A DNA stretch of 64,000 nucleotides. Origin: JBCDCE01 sp039182515 (GTDB taxonomy: Bacteria > Pseudomonadota > Alphaproteobacteria > Rhodobacterales > Rhodobacteraceae). Below the pieces are notes generated by a model. It did not search any database and was not told where the DNA came from. It was given only the letters and a program-made list of their open reading frames with translations. The DNA lies in contig JBCDCE010000003.1 of NCBI GenBank assembly GCA_039182515.1, positions 1-64,000 of the forward strand. Direction: 5' to 3'. Made by a program: the position numbers and the translations under genes. Of this stretch, positions 32,779 through 39,876 are shown one piece after another. Numbering within the stretch: the stretch's first letter is position 1; each line of letters begins with the position of its first letter.

Positions 32779-33930
32779 ATGAGACTTTTAGCAACTACAG
32801 CCCTCGTGGCAACTGTAACGACATTTGGCACAATGGCCTTGGCGGATGGCCATGCCACACTGCCGCTCAAAGAGCTGCCCGGCATCGCAGATCGCGACTA
32901 CTGGGTGCCAGGTGAGGTGAACGCAGACGGCAAGCTGGAAGCGATGCAAGCCGTAGTGGGATCCGAGGCTGTGCCCTTCTCAGGTAGCCAGGATGCCCCG
33001 ATCCAAATCGCATTGATCTATCCGTCGTCAGACACGTCAGATTTCTGGGCGCGTAATTATCTCGCGATGACCAAGCGCTTGGACGAGCTGGGTGTTCAAT
33101 ATGAAACAACCGAGTTCGCATCCCGTCAGATCGAACACTCGCTTCAAACCACCTATGCCAACCAAGTGGTGCTCGACAAAGACATCTACGACTATGTGAT
33201 CTTTGGCCCCTCAGAGCTTGCCATTCAGGCCGACAACATTGCGAAACTTGCTGCTGAAACCGACGACCTGACCACTTACGTTTGGGCCTTCCACACGCCG
33301 CTTAAAGATCTTGAGCACCAGCCTGCGGCTTGGTTCGATTTCTCTTCAGCGGCGGGCGCTCTGACCATGTGCGATTACATGATTGGTCGCTTGGGCGAAG
33401 GGGTTACCATGGCGATGAACCGCGGTATTCCTGGCATCACCGACAACCAGCGCTCGGGTGATTTCAAAGCCTGTGTCGAAGAGAAAGCAGGCTGGACCAC
33501 GGTCTATGAGCACTACGGTGAATATCAGCGTGAAGGCGGCTTTGCGGGCACATCTTTGATCCTGCAGTCCTATCCAGAAGCCAAGATCATCCACAATGCC
33601 AACACAGCTATGGCCATGGGCTCGGTTGAGGCTCAAGTATCGGTCGGCAAAGAGAAAGAGATCTTCTCCACCGGTTGGGGCGGCACGGGCCTAGAGCTCG
33701 AAGCCATCCGCCGCGGTGAGCTTGATGCCACGCCTATGCGCATGGGCGATGATGTGGGCGCTGCGACCGCTGAAGCGATCAAAGCTGACCTCGAAGGGCG
33801 CAGTGATGAGCTGCCGTTTGTCTTCTTGGGTCGGATCACTGTGGCGCACGATCAGATGAGCGCTGCGGAGATTGATGCGCTTGAACAAGAAGCCTTCCGC
33901 TTCTCCGGTGTCGGTGCCCTCAAGCGCTAA
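32779..33930 (+). CDS. LuxP-like periplasmic binding protein of an ABC transporter
   Basis: This 383-residue protein has a signal peptide ending at about ALA-DGHA. It resembles Vibrio LuxP, the autoinducer-2 receptor, more than ribose-binding proteins. Shared segments are PIQIALIYPSSDTSDFWARN, GWGGTGLELEAI, GELDATPMRMGDDVG, AEAIKADLE and the ending EAFRFS. Compared with the AI-2 pocket as I recall it, the SDFW Trp and Ser, RSGDF Arg, GWGG Trp and MRM Arg are kept, while positions matching Gln77, Asn159 and Asp267 are Asp, Ala and Ala. It is encoded with its own ATPase and permease, so transport of a related sugar-like ligand is likelier than quorum sensing. Confidence 0.85.
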   Translation: MRLLATTALVATVTTFGTMALADGHATLPLKELPGIADRDYWVPGEVNADGKLEAMQAVVGSEAVPFSGSQDAPIQIALIYPSSDTSDFWARNYLAMTKRLDELGVQYETTEFASRQIEHSLQTTYANQVVLDKDIYDYVIFGPSELAIQADNIAKLAAETDDLTTYVWAFHTPLKDLEHQPAAWFDFSSAAGALTMCDYMIGRLGEGVTMAMNRGIPGITDNQRSGDFKACVEEKAGWTTVYEHYGEYQREGGFAGTSLILQSYPEAKIIHNANTAMAMGSVEAQVSVGKEKEIFSTGWGGTGLELEAIRRGELDATPMRMGDDVGAATAEAIKADLEGRSDELPFVFLGRITVAHDQMSAAEIDALEQEAFRFSGVGALKR

Positions 33931-33953
33931 GACAGCCGCGCTAAACTGGACTT

Positions 33954-33981
33954 AGGTCGTGGCGGTACGCTGCCACGACCT
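33954..33981 (+). terminator. Perfect hairpin after the LuxP-like gene
   Basis: AGGTCGTGGC pairs perfectly with GCCACGACCT (10 bp) around an 8-nt loop, 24 bases after the stop codon. No T-run follows. It probably ends or stabilises the ABC operon transcript. Confidence 0.6.
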
Positions 33982-34028
33982 CGCCTTCTCAAAAAACCAG
34001 GCTCTCCCTGATCACCAACCGTTTCCAG

Positions 34029-34127
34029 GAGGCAAAGCCGACCAGCGACCAGCCCCCGACCGCCCCCCAGTAATCCCCCCGGGCGGGGGCGTTCAGCCCG
34101 ACGCCCGCGGCCGGGTGCAGGTCTTCG
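34029..34127 (+). repeat. GC-rich palindromic dispersed repeat, copy 1
   Basis: This element shares long blocks with 61839-61920, for example AAGCCGACCAGC, CCCGACCGCCCCC, TTCAGCCCGACGCCCGCGG and GTCTTCG. It contains inner and outer inverted repeats and lies in the 332-bp gap between the LuxP-like gene and the gluconolactonase gene. This copy carries small insertions, among them CCAGTAATC, that break the perfect outer stem. Confidence 0.75.
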
Positions 34128-34262
34128 CGTTTGGAGGATACGATGTAGATTTAACGGGTGATGCTCAAAGGCTTGCCAAATTTGCAGGATCACAGGCCAA
34201 TGAAAAAATGCACCGCATCGTCGCGGAACGTGCTTTGTTTGGTCAAACAAAAGGAGAGTGGA

Positions 34263-35192
34263 ATGTTCGGAGTGATCGACGGCACCGGTTTTGAAGTGAT
34301 CGACCCACGGTTCGAGGCTTGTTTTGTTGGCCATGCCCGGGTTGAGCGGCTTTGGACGGGCGCGCGGTGGTCTGAAGGGCCGGTTTGGTTTGCGGCCTCG
34401 CGCTATCTTCTGTGGTCTGACATTCCCAACAACCGGATGCTGCGCTGGGATGAGACGGACGGCACCGTCTCCACCTTTCGTCAGCCTTCCAACAATTCCA
34501 ATGGCAACACGGTGGACCGGCAGGGCCGGCTCATCAGTTGCGAACATCTCACCCGCCGCGTGACGCGCACCGAGCATGATGGCTCCGTCACCGTTATCGC
34601 CGATAGCTACCAAGGCAAACGTTTGAACTCGCCCAATGATGTGGTGGTTAAATCTGATGGCTCGATCTGGTTTACCGACCCGAGCTACGGCATCTTGATG
34701 GACTACGAAGGCGAGCGCGCTGACAGTGAGATCGGGGCCTGCCATGTGTATCGCGTCGATCCCGAGACTGGCGCTATTGAGATCGTTGCCGATGACTATC
34801 TCAAACCCAACGGCCTCGCGTTCTCCCCGGATGAAAGCCACCTCTACATCGCTGACACCGGCGCAACCCACACGCCCGATGGCCCCAAGCATATTCGCCG
34901 CCACAAGGTCGGCCCAGATGGCAGCTTGAGCGGGGGCGAGGTGTTTGCCACCTGCTCTGCGGGTCTTTTCGATGGGTTCCGCTGCGATCAGGCCGGGCGC
35001 ATTTGGACCTCTGCTGCTGACGGTGTGCATTGCCTTGATACAGATGGCACTCTGATCGGCAAGATCCACATCCCGGAACTGGTGGCAAATGTTTGCTTTG
35101 GCGGACCCAAGCTGAACCGGCTGTTCATCTGTGGCACCACCTCGCTTTATTCCGTGTTCCTGAACGTGAACGGGGTATCGCCTTATGCCTAA
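34263..35192 (+). CDS. SMP-30/gluconolactonase-family protein
   Basis: This 309-residue six-bladed beta-propeller hydrolase of the SMP-30/gluconolactonase/LRE family opens aldonolactones in known members. Typical elements are WSEGPVWF (N-terminal metal-binding Glu), NSNGNTVDRQGRL, LNSPNDVVV (Asn, Asp ligands), DPSYGI and PNGLAFSPDESHLYIADTG. AAGGAGA precedes the ATG at 34263; the frame opens earlier but upstream is repeat-rich spacer. No signal peptide, so it is cytoplasmic. Downstream of two sugar ABC systems, it would convert an imported or internally formed lactone to an aldonate. It overlaps the next gene by 8 bases. Confidence 0.9.
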   Translation: MFGVIDGTGFEVIDPRFEACFVGHARVERLWTGARWSEGPVWFAASRYLLWSDIPNNRMLRWDETDGTVSTFRQPSNNSNGNTVDRQGRLISCEHLTRRVTRTEHDGSVTVIADSYQGKRLNSPNDVVVKSDGSIWFTDPSYGILMDYEGERADSEIGACHVYRVDPETGAIEIVADDYLKPNGLAFSPDESHLYIADTGATHTPDGPKHIRRHKVGPDGSLSGGEVFATCSAGLFDGFRCDQAGRIWTSAADGVHCLDTDGTLIGKIHIPELVANVCFGGPKLNRLFICGTTSLYSVFLNVNGVSPYA

Positions 35193-35604
35193 ATTCACCG
35201 CGCAAACGCAGGTTCTGACCCATGCGGGTGTGATGCAGATGCTGAGCGCCGCCGTGGCCTGTGCCGAAGAGATAGGCCAGCCGCAGTGCATTGTTGTGGT
35301 GGATGCGAGCGGTGTGACCCTTGGGCAAATCCGCATGACGGGCGCAAAATTTCTGAGCCTCAAAAGTGCGGCCACTAAGGCTTGCACTGCCGCGTCTATT
35401 CGCGCACCCAGCGATGCCATTCCTGAAGGGGTCGGCCCTGCGATTGCGGCTGCCACACAGAATGCCGTGACGCGCCTTGGCGGCGGTCTGCCGATCATGA
35501 TGAAGGGTGTCTGTTTGGGAGGGATTGGCGTTGGGTCTGGGTCTCCTGAGCAAGACAAAGAGGTTGCCATGGCCGCTTTGACGGCCATTGGTGCTGGCTT
35601 CTAG
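35185..35604 (+). CDS. GlcG/HbpS-family (DUF336) protein
   Basis: This 139-residue protein of the GlcG/HbpS family shows CIVVVDASGVTLGQIRMTGA, SLKSAATKACTAA and a Gly-rich ending GGLPIMMKGVCLGGIGVGSGSPEQD. Some members bind haem, others accompany glycolate or sugar-acid dehydrogenases with unknown function. It has no signal peptide. Coupled by overlap to the gluconolactonase gene, it probably serves the same pathway. It converges with the EamA gene, with the two stop codons overlapping at 35601-35604. Confidence 0.85.
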   Translation: MPKFTAQTQVLTHAGVMQMLSAAVACAEEIGQPQCIVVVDASGVTLGQIRMTGAKFLSLKSAATKACTAASIRAPSDAIPEGVGPAIAAATQNAVTRLGGGLPIMMKGVCLGGIGVGSGSPEQDKEVAMAALTAIGAGF

Positions 35605-36533
35605 CTCTGAGCCGTTATGTGTTTGGCTGCAATGCGCTCGCGGTGGATCATATAGAGCCCTGCGGCGATGATGATGCCGATCCCAATTAGGCTCAGTGTA
35701 TTGGGAAAATCGTTGAACACCAAAAAGCCAAACACCGTCGCAACGGGCAATTCGAAATACTGCAAAGGGGCCAGCGTTGCGGATGGGGCCAGCGAGAGTG
35801 CATAGGTCATCATCATGTGGCTGATGGTTGCGAAAAACCCCACGCCAAAGAGCCAGAGCCAGGCGATGTCACTTGGCCATCTGGGATCAAAAAGATCAGA
35901 CCCTGTGCCTTGTGCGAGGACCAAAACTGGCAGGCAGACGAGGCTCGCAATCAGCCCTGTGTGAAACTGTAGCGTCACGGGATGCATATGCTGCGACAGC
36001 CTGCGCGTCACGAGGATGTAGAAAGCAAAGGCCACGGCTGTTCCGAGCGGAATGATCGCCACGAGCCCAAAGGCCGCAAAGCTGGGTTGGATGACGAATA
36101 ATACGCCGACAAAGCCCACAAGGGCTGCACTCACTCGGCGGATCCCGACGTCTTCGCAAAAGTAGAATTTTCCCACGAGAAGCACGATGAAAGGGGCGAC
36201 AAAGACGATGGCCAAGGCGTCTGCCAGCGGCATCACACGGATCGCCGCGATGAAGCAAAAGGTGGCAAACAGCAGCAGCATCGCGCGGGCAATTAGGGCC
36301 ATCAGCTGGCCTTGAGGAATGCGCAGTGAAAGGCCCATGGCCCAAATCACAGGCGCCATCAGAATACACTGTAAAACAAACCGTGCGGTTGTGATTTGCC
36401 CAATCGGCAGAGAGGAGGCCGCAAGCTTTGCAGCCACATCCAGCAAAGGCGCCGTGAGGCAAAACCCAAGCATGAGCGCCACGCCCAGCAAAACGCGGTC
36501 TTGAAACGGGGGGGAGGCAAGGGCGGTGGTCAT
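35601..36533 (-). CDS. EamA/DMT-family transporter
   Basis: This protein of about 310 residues has ten membrane segments in two EamA repeats (ITTARFVLQCILMAPVIWAM... and LQYFELPVATVFGFLVFND). DMT proteins mostly export metabolites or amino acids; the substrate is unknown. The ATG at 36533 gives the usual family length. The frame is open to 36632 with another ATG at 36593, and none has a convincing ribosome binding site, so the start is uncertain. Confidence 0.85.
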   Translation of the reverse strand: MTTALASPPFQDRVLLGVALMLGFCLTAPLLDVAAKLAASSLPIGQITTARFVLQCILMAPVIWAMGLSLRIPQGQLMALIARAMLLLFATFCFIAAIRVMPLADALAIVFVAPFIVLLVGKFYFCEDVGIRRVSAALVGFVGVLFVIQPSFAAFGLVAIIPLGTAVAFAFYILVTRRLSQHMHPVTLQFHTGLIASLVCLPVLVLAQGTGSDLFDPRWPSDIAWLWLFGVGFFATISHMMMTYALSLAPSATLAPLQYFELPVATVFGFLVFNDFPNTLSLIGIGIIIAAGLYMIHRERIAAKHITAQS

Positions 36534-36771
36534 CTGTTGAGCTTGGGGCTTTGCGCGCTCCAGATCTATCCCCAAAACGACACCAAAACGCATGACTTTC
36601 TGCCCAAAGTGCTCATGCGCGCGGCGAACCAAATGGGCTATCCTTTTGACTGCAGAAATGGCTTATCTCGTGTGCTATGCGTAAAGCCTGCTCAGCGTCA
36701 TAGACGTAAGCCAACACGATGCTGGAACAAACCGCTCTTCAGAGATATGCTTGAGTACAAAATGGACCAAG

Positions 36772-36794
36772 CTCACAACGCTTCGCGTTGTGAG
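36772..36794 (+). promoter_or_regulatory. Perfect hairpin upstream of the BLUF gene
   Basis: CTCACAACGC pairs perfectly with GCGTTGTGAG (10 bp) around TTC, 22 bases before the BLUF ribosome binding site. It could be a terminator for upstream transcription or a 5' leader structure. Apart from this, the 294-bp spacer 36534-36827 shows no gene. Confidence 0.5.
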
Positions 36795-36827
36795 TCTTAA
36801 ACAGATCTGGCAACCAAGGACTTCGTT

Positions 36828-37250
36828 ATTTTAGAGACTTATCAGCTCATCTATTCATCGCGTCCGTTTGGCTATGACCAATCGACCCTCGACGGCATTC
36901 TCCTAGACGCCAGGCGGTGCAACACGCGCGATGATATCACAGGCGCGCTTGTGTGTCGGCACGATGTCTTTGTTCAGATGCTTGAAGGTCCTCGCGAGCG
37001 GGTCAGCGACACCTTCCACCGGATCCGGCAGGACGACAGGCATTCTGAGGTGAAGCTTCGGTATTTTGGCGATAGTCCTAATAGGATGTTTGAAAAATGG
37101 GCGATGCTGCATGATCCCGCGCGATCCTGGCTTTGGTCCATCGCTGAAGTTGACCAAGACGCGCTCGAGAAGGCCTCGGTGACTGACTACAGACGTATTT
37201 TTCGTATTCTCGCTGAGAACATGGAAGCGGCGGAGCGCGACGGCAAATAG
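36828..37250 (+). CDS. BLUF-domain blue-light photoreceptor with an apparent ATT start
   Basis: This protein of about 140 residues is nearly all BLUF domain, binding FAD and sensing blue light. Counting from the ATT at 36828, the photocycle residues are Tyr9 (YQLIYSSR), Asn32 (CNTRDDITG) and Gln50 (VFVQMLEG); the C-terminal FEKWAML supplies the Trp/Met pair. No ATG, GTG or TTG lies between the in-frame TAA at 36798 and the GTG at 36951, which falls inside the domain. AAGGA at 36816-36820 sits 7 bases before the ATT, the position of a normal start. ATT is either a rare initiator or a mutated ATG. There is no output domain, so it would act by protein contact. Confidence 0.75.
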   Translation: MLETYQLIYSSRPFGYDQSTLDGILLDARRCNTRDDITGALVCRHDVFVQMLEGPRERVSDTFHRIRQDDRHSEVKLRYFGDSPNRMFEKWAMLHDPARSWLWSIAEVDQDALEKASVTDYRRIFRILAENMEAAERDGK

Positions 37251-37308
37251 GCCCTTTCCAATCATACCTCGATCTCGGAGATCAGGCGCTTGACTTAGCC
37301 CGCCCGAC

Positions 37309-38580
37309 TTAGCCTGCTTGTCTGAGCCGTTTTTCCAAGAGGTAAAGCGCCAAGGCTGTCATGACCGCCCCTGACAGCAGATAAAGCGCAGAGGCCCACA
37401 AACCGACTGTCGCTGCAAGCAACAGGCCGATCAGCGGGGCAAATGCGGCGCCCAAAATCCAGGATAAATTCACGGCCATGGCTGATCCCGAATAGCGATA
37501 AGCTGGCTGGAACCGTTTTGGCACAATCGAACCGGATTGCCCGTAGGCAAAGCCTAGAACTGTGAAGCCGAGCAGAATGTAAATCGCGGGGCTGTTGTCG
37601 AGCGTCCAAATCGTCAAGCACACGACCACAACAAGCGCCGAACTGGCGCCGAGAACCACGCGCTTGGAAAAGATATCGGCCAAGAAACCAGAGGCGATCA
37701 CACCGACAATCGCCAAGGCACCACCAAAAAGCTGAAGCAACAAGATGTATGGTACGTCATGTCCGGCGAAGAGGATCGCGTAGCTCAGCGGAAACACTGT
37801 CACCATGTGGAACAAAGCGTAGCTGGCCAAAGGCAACAGCGAAGACAAAAGGATCGTGCGCCACTCGTTTTTGATCAAATCCGGAAGCGGCGCGGATTTT
37901 AAAAGCGTATCATCGTCGTCTCCGCCAAAGCTTGCTGTCATCAAGCGCAGCCGTGCAAATAGGGAAACGACGTTGACGGCCATCACCGCGAAAAAGGCAA
38001 ATCGCCAGCCGTAAGAATAGAACTCTTCCTCGGTAAGAAACCCTGTAAGCACGTAAAAAAGCGATACTGCGACGCAGAAACCTATTGGGCCGCCCAATTG
38101 CGGAATCATCCCATATCGGCCTTCGCGACCTTTGGGCGCAGCAGATTTCAGCTGCAGCGTGATGCCGTCCCAAGCGCCGCCCAGGCCGAGACCCTGCACA
38201 AATCGGAGCACGCCAAGCGCGATGGGGGCTGTTATCCCCATGCGTTCATAGCCAGGCAATAAGCCGATTGCCACGGTTGATGAGCCCAGGATCATGAGCG
38301 CGAGCGTAACTTTCCCCGGCCGTCCAATTTTCTGCTGGATCATGCGCGATCCCATACTCGCAATCGGGCGCGCTAAAAAAGCAAGTGAAAACAATAGGAA
38401 AGACCAAAGCGTCGCTTCTAAAGGTGGCAGAAAGGGAAAAAAGACTTTTGGGAAAACCAGCGCCGAGGCGATCGCATAGACAAAAAATCCAAAAAAGTCG
38501 GTGACCCGCGCCATCACAACCGTGGTGATAACATCGTCCAAGGTGACGTGTTGTGTCTGTGATGTGTCTGCTGTCGTCAT
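37309..38580 (-). CDS. MFS transporter
   Basis: This 423-residue protein has 12 predicted membrane segments. The loop after TM2 (RPIASMGSRMIQQKIGRPGKV) and GLGLGGAWDGITL near TM4 fit the metabolite:H+ symporter branch of the major facilitator superfamily. The substrate is unknown. The ATG at 38580 has AGGA at fair distance; the frame is open to 38625. It is divergent from cyoA, with a 209-bp spacer in which I see no further gene. Confidence 0.88.
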   Translation of the reverse strand: MTTADTSQTQHVTLDDVITTVVMARVTDFFGFFVYAIASALVFPKVFFPFLPPLEATLWSFLLFSLAFLARPIASMGSRMIQQKIGRPGKVTLALMILGSSTVAIGLLPGYERMGITAPIALGVLRFVQGLGLGGAWDGITLQLKSAAPKGREGRYGMIPQLGGPIGFCVAVSLFYVLTGFLTEEEFYSYGWRFAFFAVMAVNVVSLFARLRLMTASFGGDDDDTLLKSAPLPDLIKNEWRTILLSSLLPLASYALFHMVTVFPLSYAILFAGHDVPYILLLQLFGGALAIVGVIASGFLADIFSKRVVLGASSALVVVVCLTIWTLDNSPAIYILLGFTVLGFAYGQSGSIVPKRFQPAYRYSGSAMAVNLSWILGAAFAPLIGLLLAATVGLWASALYLLSGAVMTALALYLLEKRLRQAG

Positions 38581-38789
38581 GTCATAACATCCTACAAATG
38601 GAGGGACGCTTCGGCTCCTCACCAAAGCCTAGCACGTTGGCGGCTGGCTTAGCTTGGTAACTTATGTCGCATCGCAGCAACTTGCCACCTTTGTACACCA
38701 GCACTACGTCCTCGGTAGCAAGGCAATATAGGGCCCTCTTCGGCTTTTTCCCGAGCGTTTCATTCACTAACACTTGGTGACGTCCCAGA

Positions 38790-39872
38790 ATGCGTATCTT
38801 ACGACGAATACTGTTGATGGCGGCCCCGCTGATTTTATCGGGTTGTCAGCTTGTTTTGCTGAACCCGAAAGGCGATGTCGCTGCGCAGCAGGGTGATTTG
38901 ATCGTCTATGCAACGGTGTTGATGTTGATCGTCATTGTTCCCGTCTTGGCCCTGACGGTGTTCTTTGCGATGTACTACCGGTCGTCAAATGAAACCGCGA
39001 ATTATGAGCCAGATTGGGATCACTCGGTCAGCCTCGAAATTGTGATCTGGGCGGTGCCGCTTGCGATCATCATTTGTCTCGGCGGGCTGACATGGGTGGC
39101 AACACACCGGCTGGACCCCTACCAGGACTTGCGCCGTATTTCTGAGACACAGCCTATCGACGAAACCGTTGAACCGCTCACGGTTCACGTGGTCGCTCTC
39201 GATTGGAAATGGGTCTTTCTCTACCCCGAACAGGGCATTGCGACCGTCAATGAGGCGGCAGCGATCAAAGACCGTCCAATTGAATGGAAGCTCACCTCCG
39301 GCACAGTGATGAATGCCTTTTATATCCCGGAAATGGCCGGGATGATTTACGCAATGGCGGGGATGGAGACCGAGTTGAACGCCGTCATGAACGCCACGGG
39401 GACGTTTGAAGGCTTTTCCGCCAACTACAGTGGCAACGGCTTTTCACAGATGAATTTTGACTTCCAAACCTTCGATGAAAGCGGGTTTGACGACTGGGTG
39501 GCAAAGGTCCGGGCCAGCGACAAACCCCTGGATCGAAACGCCTTTAGTGTTTTGGAGCAGCCGACCGTTGACCATGACGTCGAATACTACGGCGGTATTG
39601 AGGATGGACTGTGGGAGCGCATTCTGAACATGTGCGTCGGCGATGATCGCCTGTGTCTAAACGACATGATGATGGTGGACGCTCTTGGCGGCGGCGGCAT
39701 TGACGGTCTCTATAATCGAGAGCTGTTCCGCGGGTTGTGTTCTGCGGACGACCCACGCGGGCTTTTCGTGATGCTAAGGCCAGAACTACGCGCGCAGGAA
39801 AAGGCCATTCTTGCAGCCGTCACGCTGGATACCGAGAACCTGCTTCCAAACCCTGAACCGCAAGCGAATTGA
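38790..39872 (+). CDS. cyoA: Cytochrome bo3 quinol oxidase subunit II
   Basis: This 360-residue lipoprotein subunit has the lipobox LILSGC (Cys19), two membrane segments and a periplasmic cupredoxin domain (VVALDWKWVFLYPEQGIATVN). The loop that in cytochrome c oxidases holds the CuA cysteines contains none, which marks a quinol oxidase. It is the first gene of cyoABCD-surf1. The sequence just upstream of the ATG at 38790 (GACGTCCCAGA) has no strong Shine-Dalgarno. Confidence 0.93.
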   Translation: MRILRRILLMAAPLILSGCQLVLLNPKGDVAAQQGDLIVYATVLMLIVIVPVLALTVFFAMYYRSSNETANYEPDWDHSVSLEIVIWAVPLAIIICLGGLTWVATHRLDPYQDLRRISETQPIDETVEPLTVHVVALDWKWVFLYPEQGIATVNEAAAIKDRPIEWKLTSGTVMNAFYIPEMAGMIYAMAGMETELNAVMNATGTFEGFSANYSGNGFSQMNFDFQTFDESGFDDWVAKVRASDKPLDRNAFSVLEQPTVDHDVEYYGGIEDGLWERILNMCVGDDRLCLNDMMMVDALGGGGIDGLYNRELFRGLCSADDPRGLFVMLRPELRAQEKAILAAVTLDTENLLPNPEPQAN

Positions 39873-39876
39873 GCCT

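Noticed and set aside
33927..35588. A 553-codon open frame on the minus strand
   Set aside because: It is antisense to the SMP-30 and GlcG-like genes, which have clear family motifs and ribosome binding sites; its translation shows no recognisable domain.
38582..38773. A 63-codon minus-strand frame between the MFS and cyoA genes
   Set aside because: No recognisable domain or good ribosome binding site; it occupies the divergent promoter spacer.
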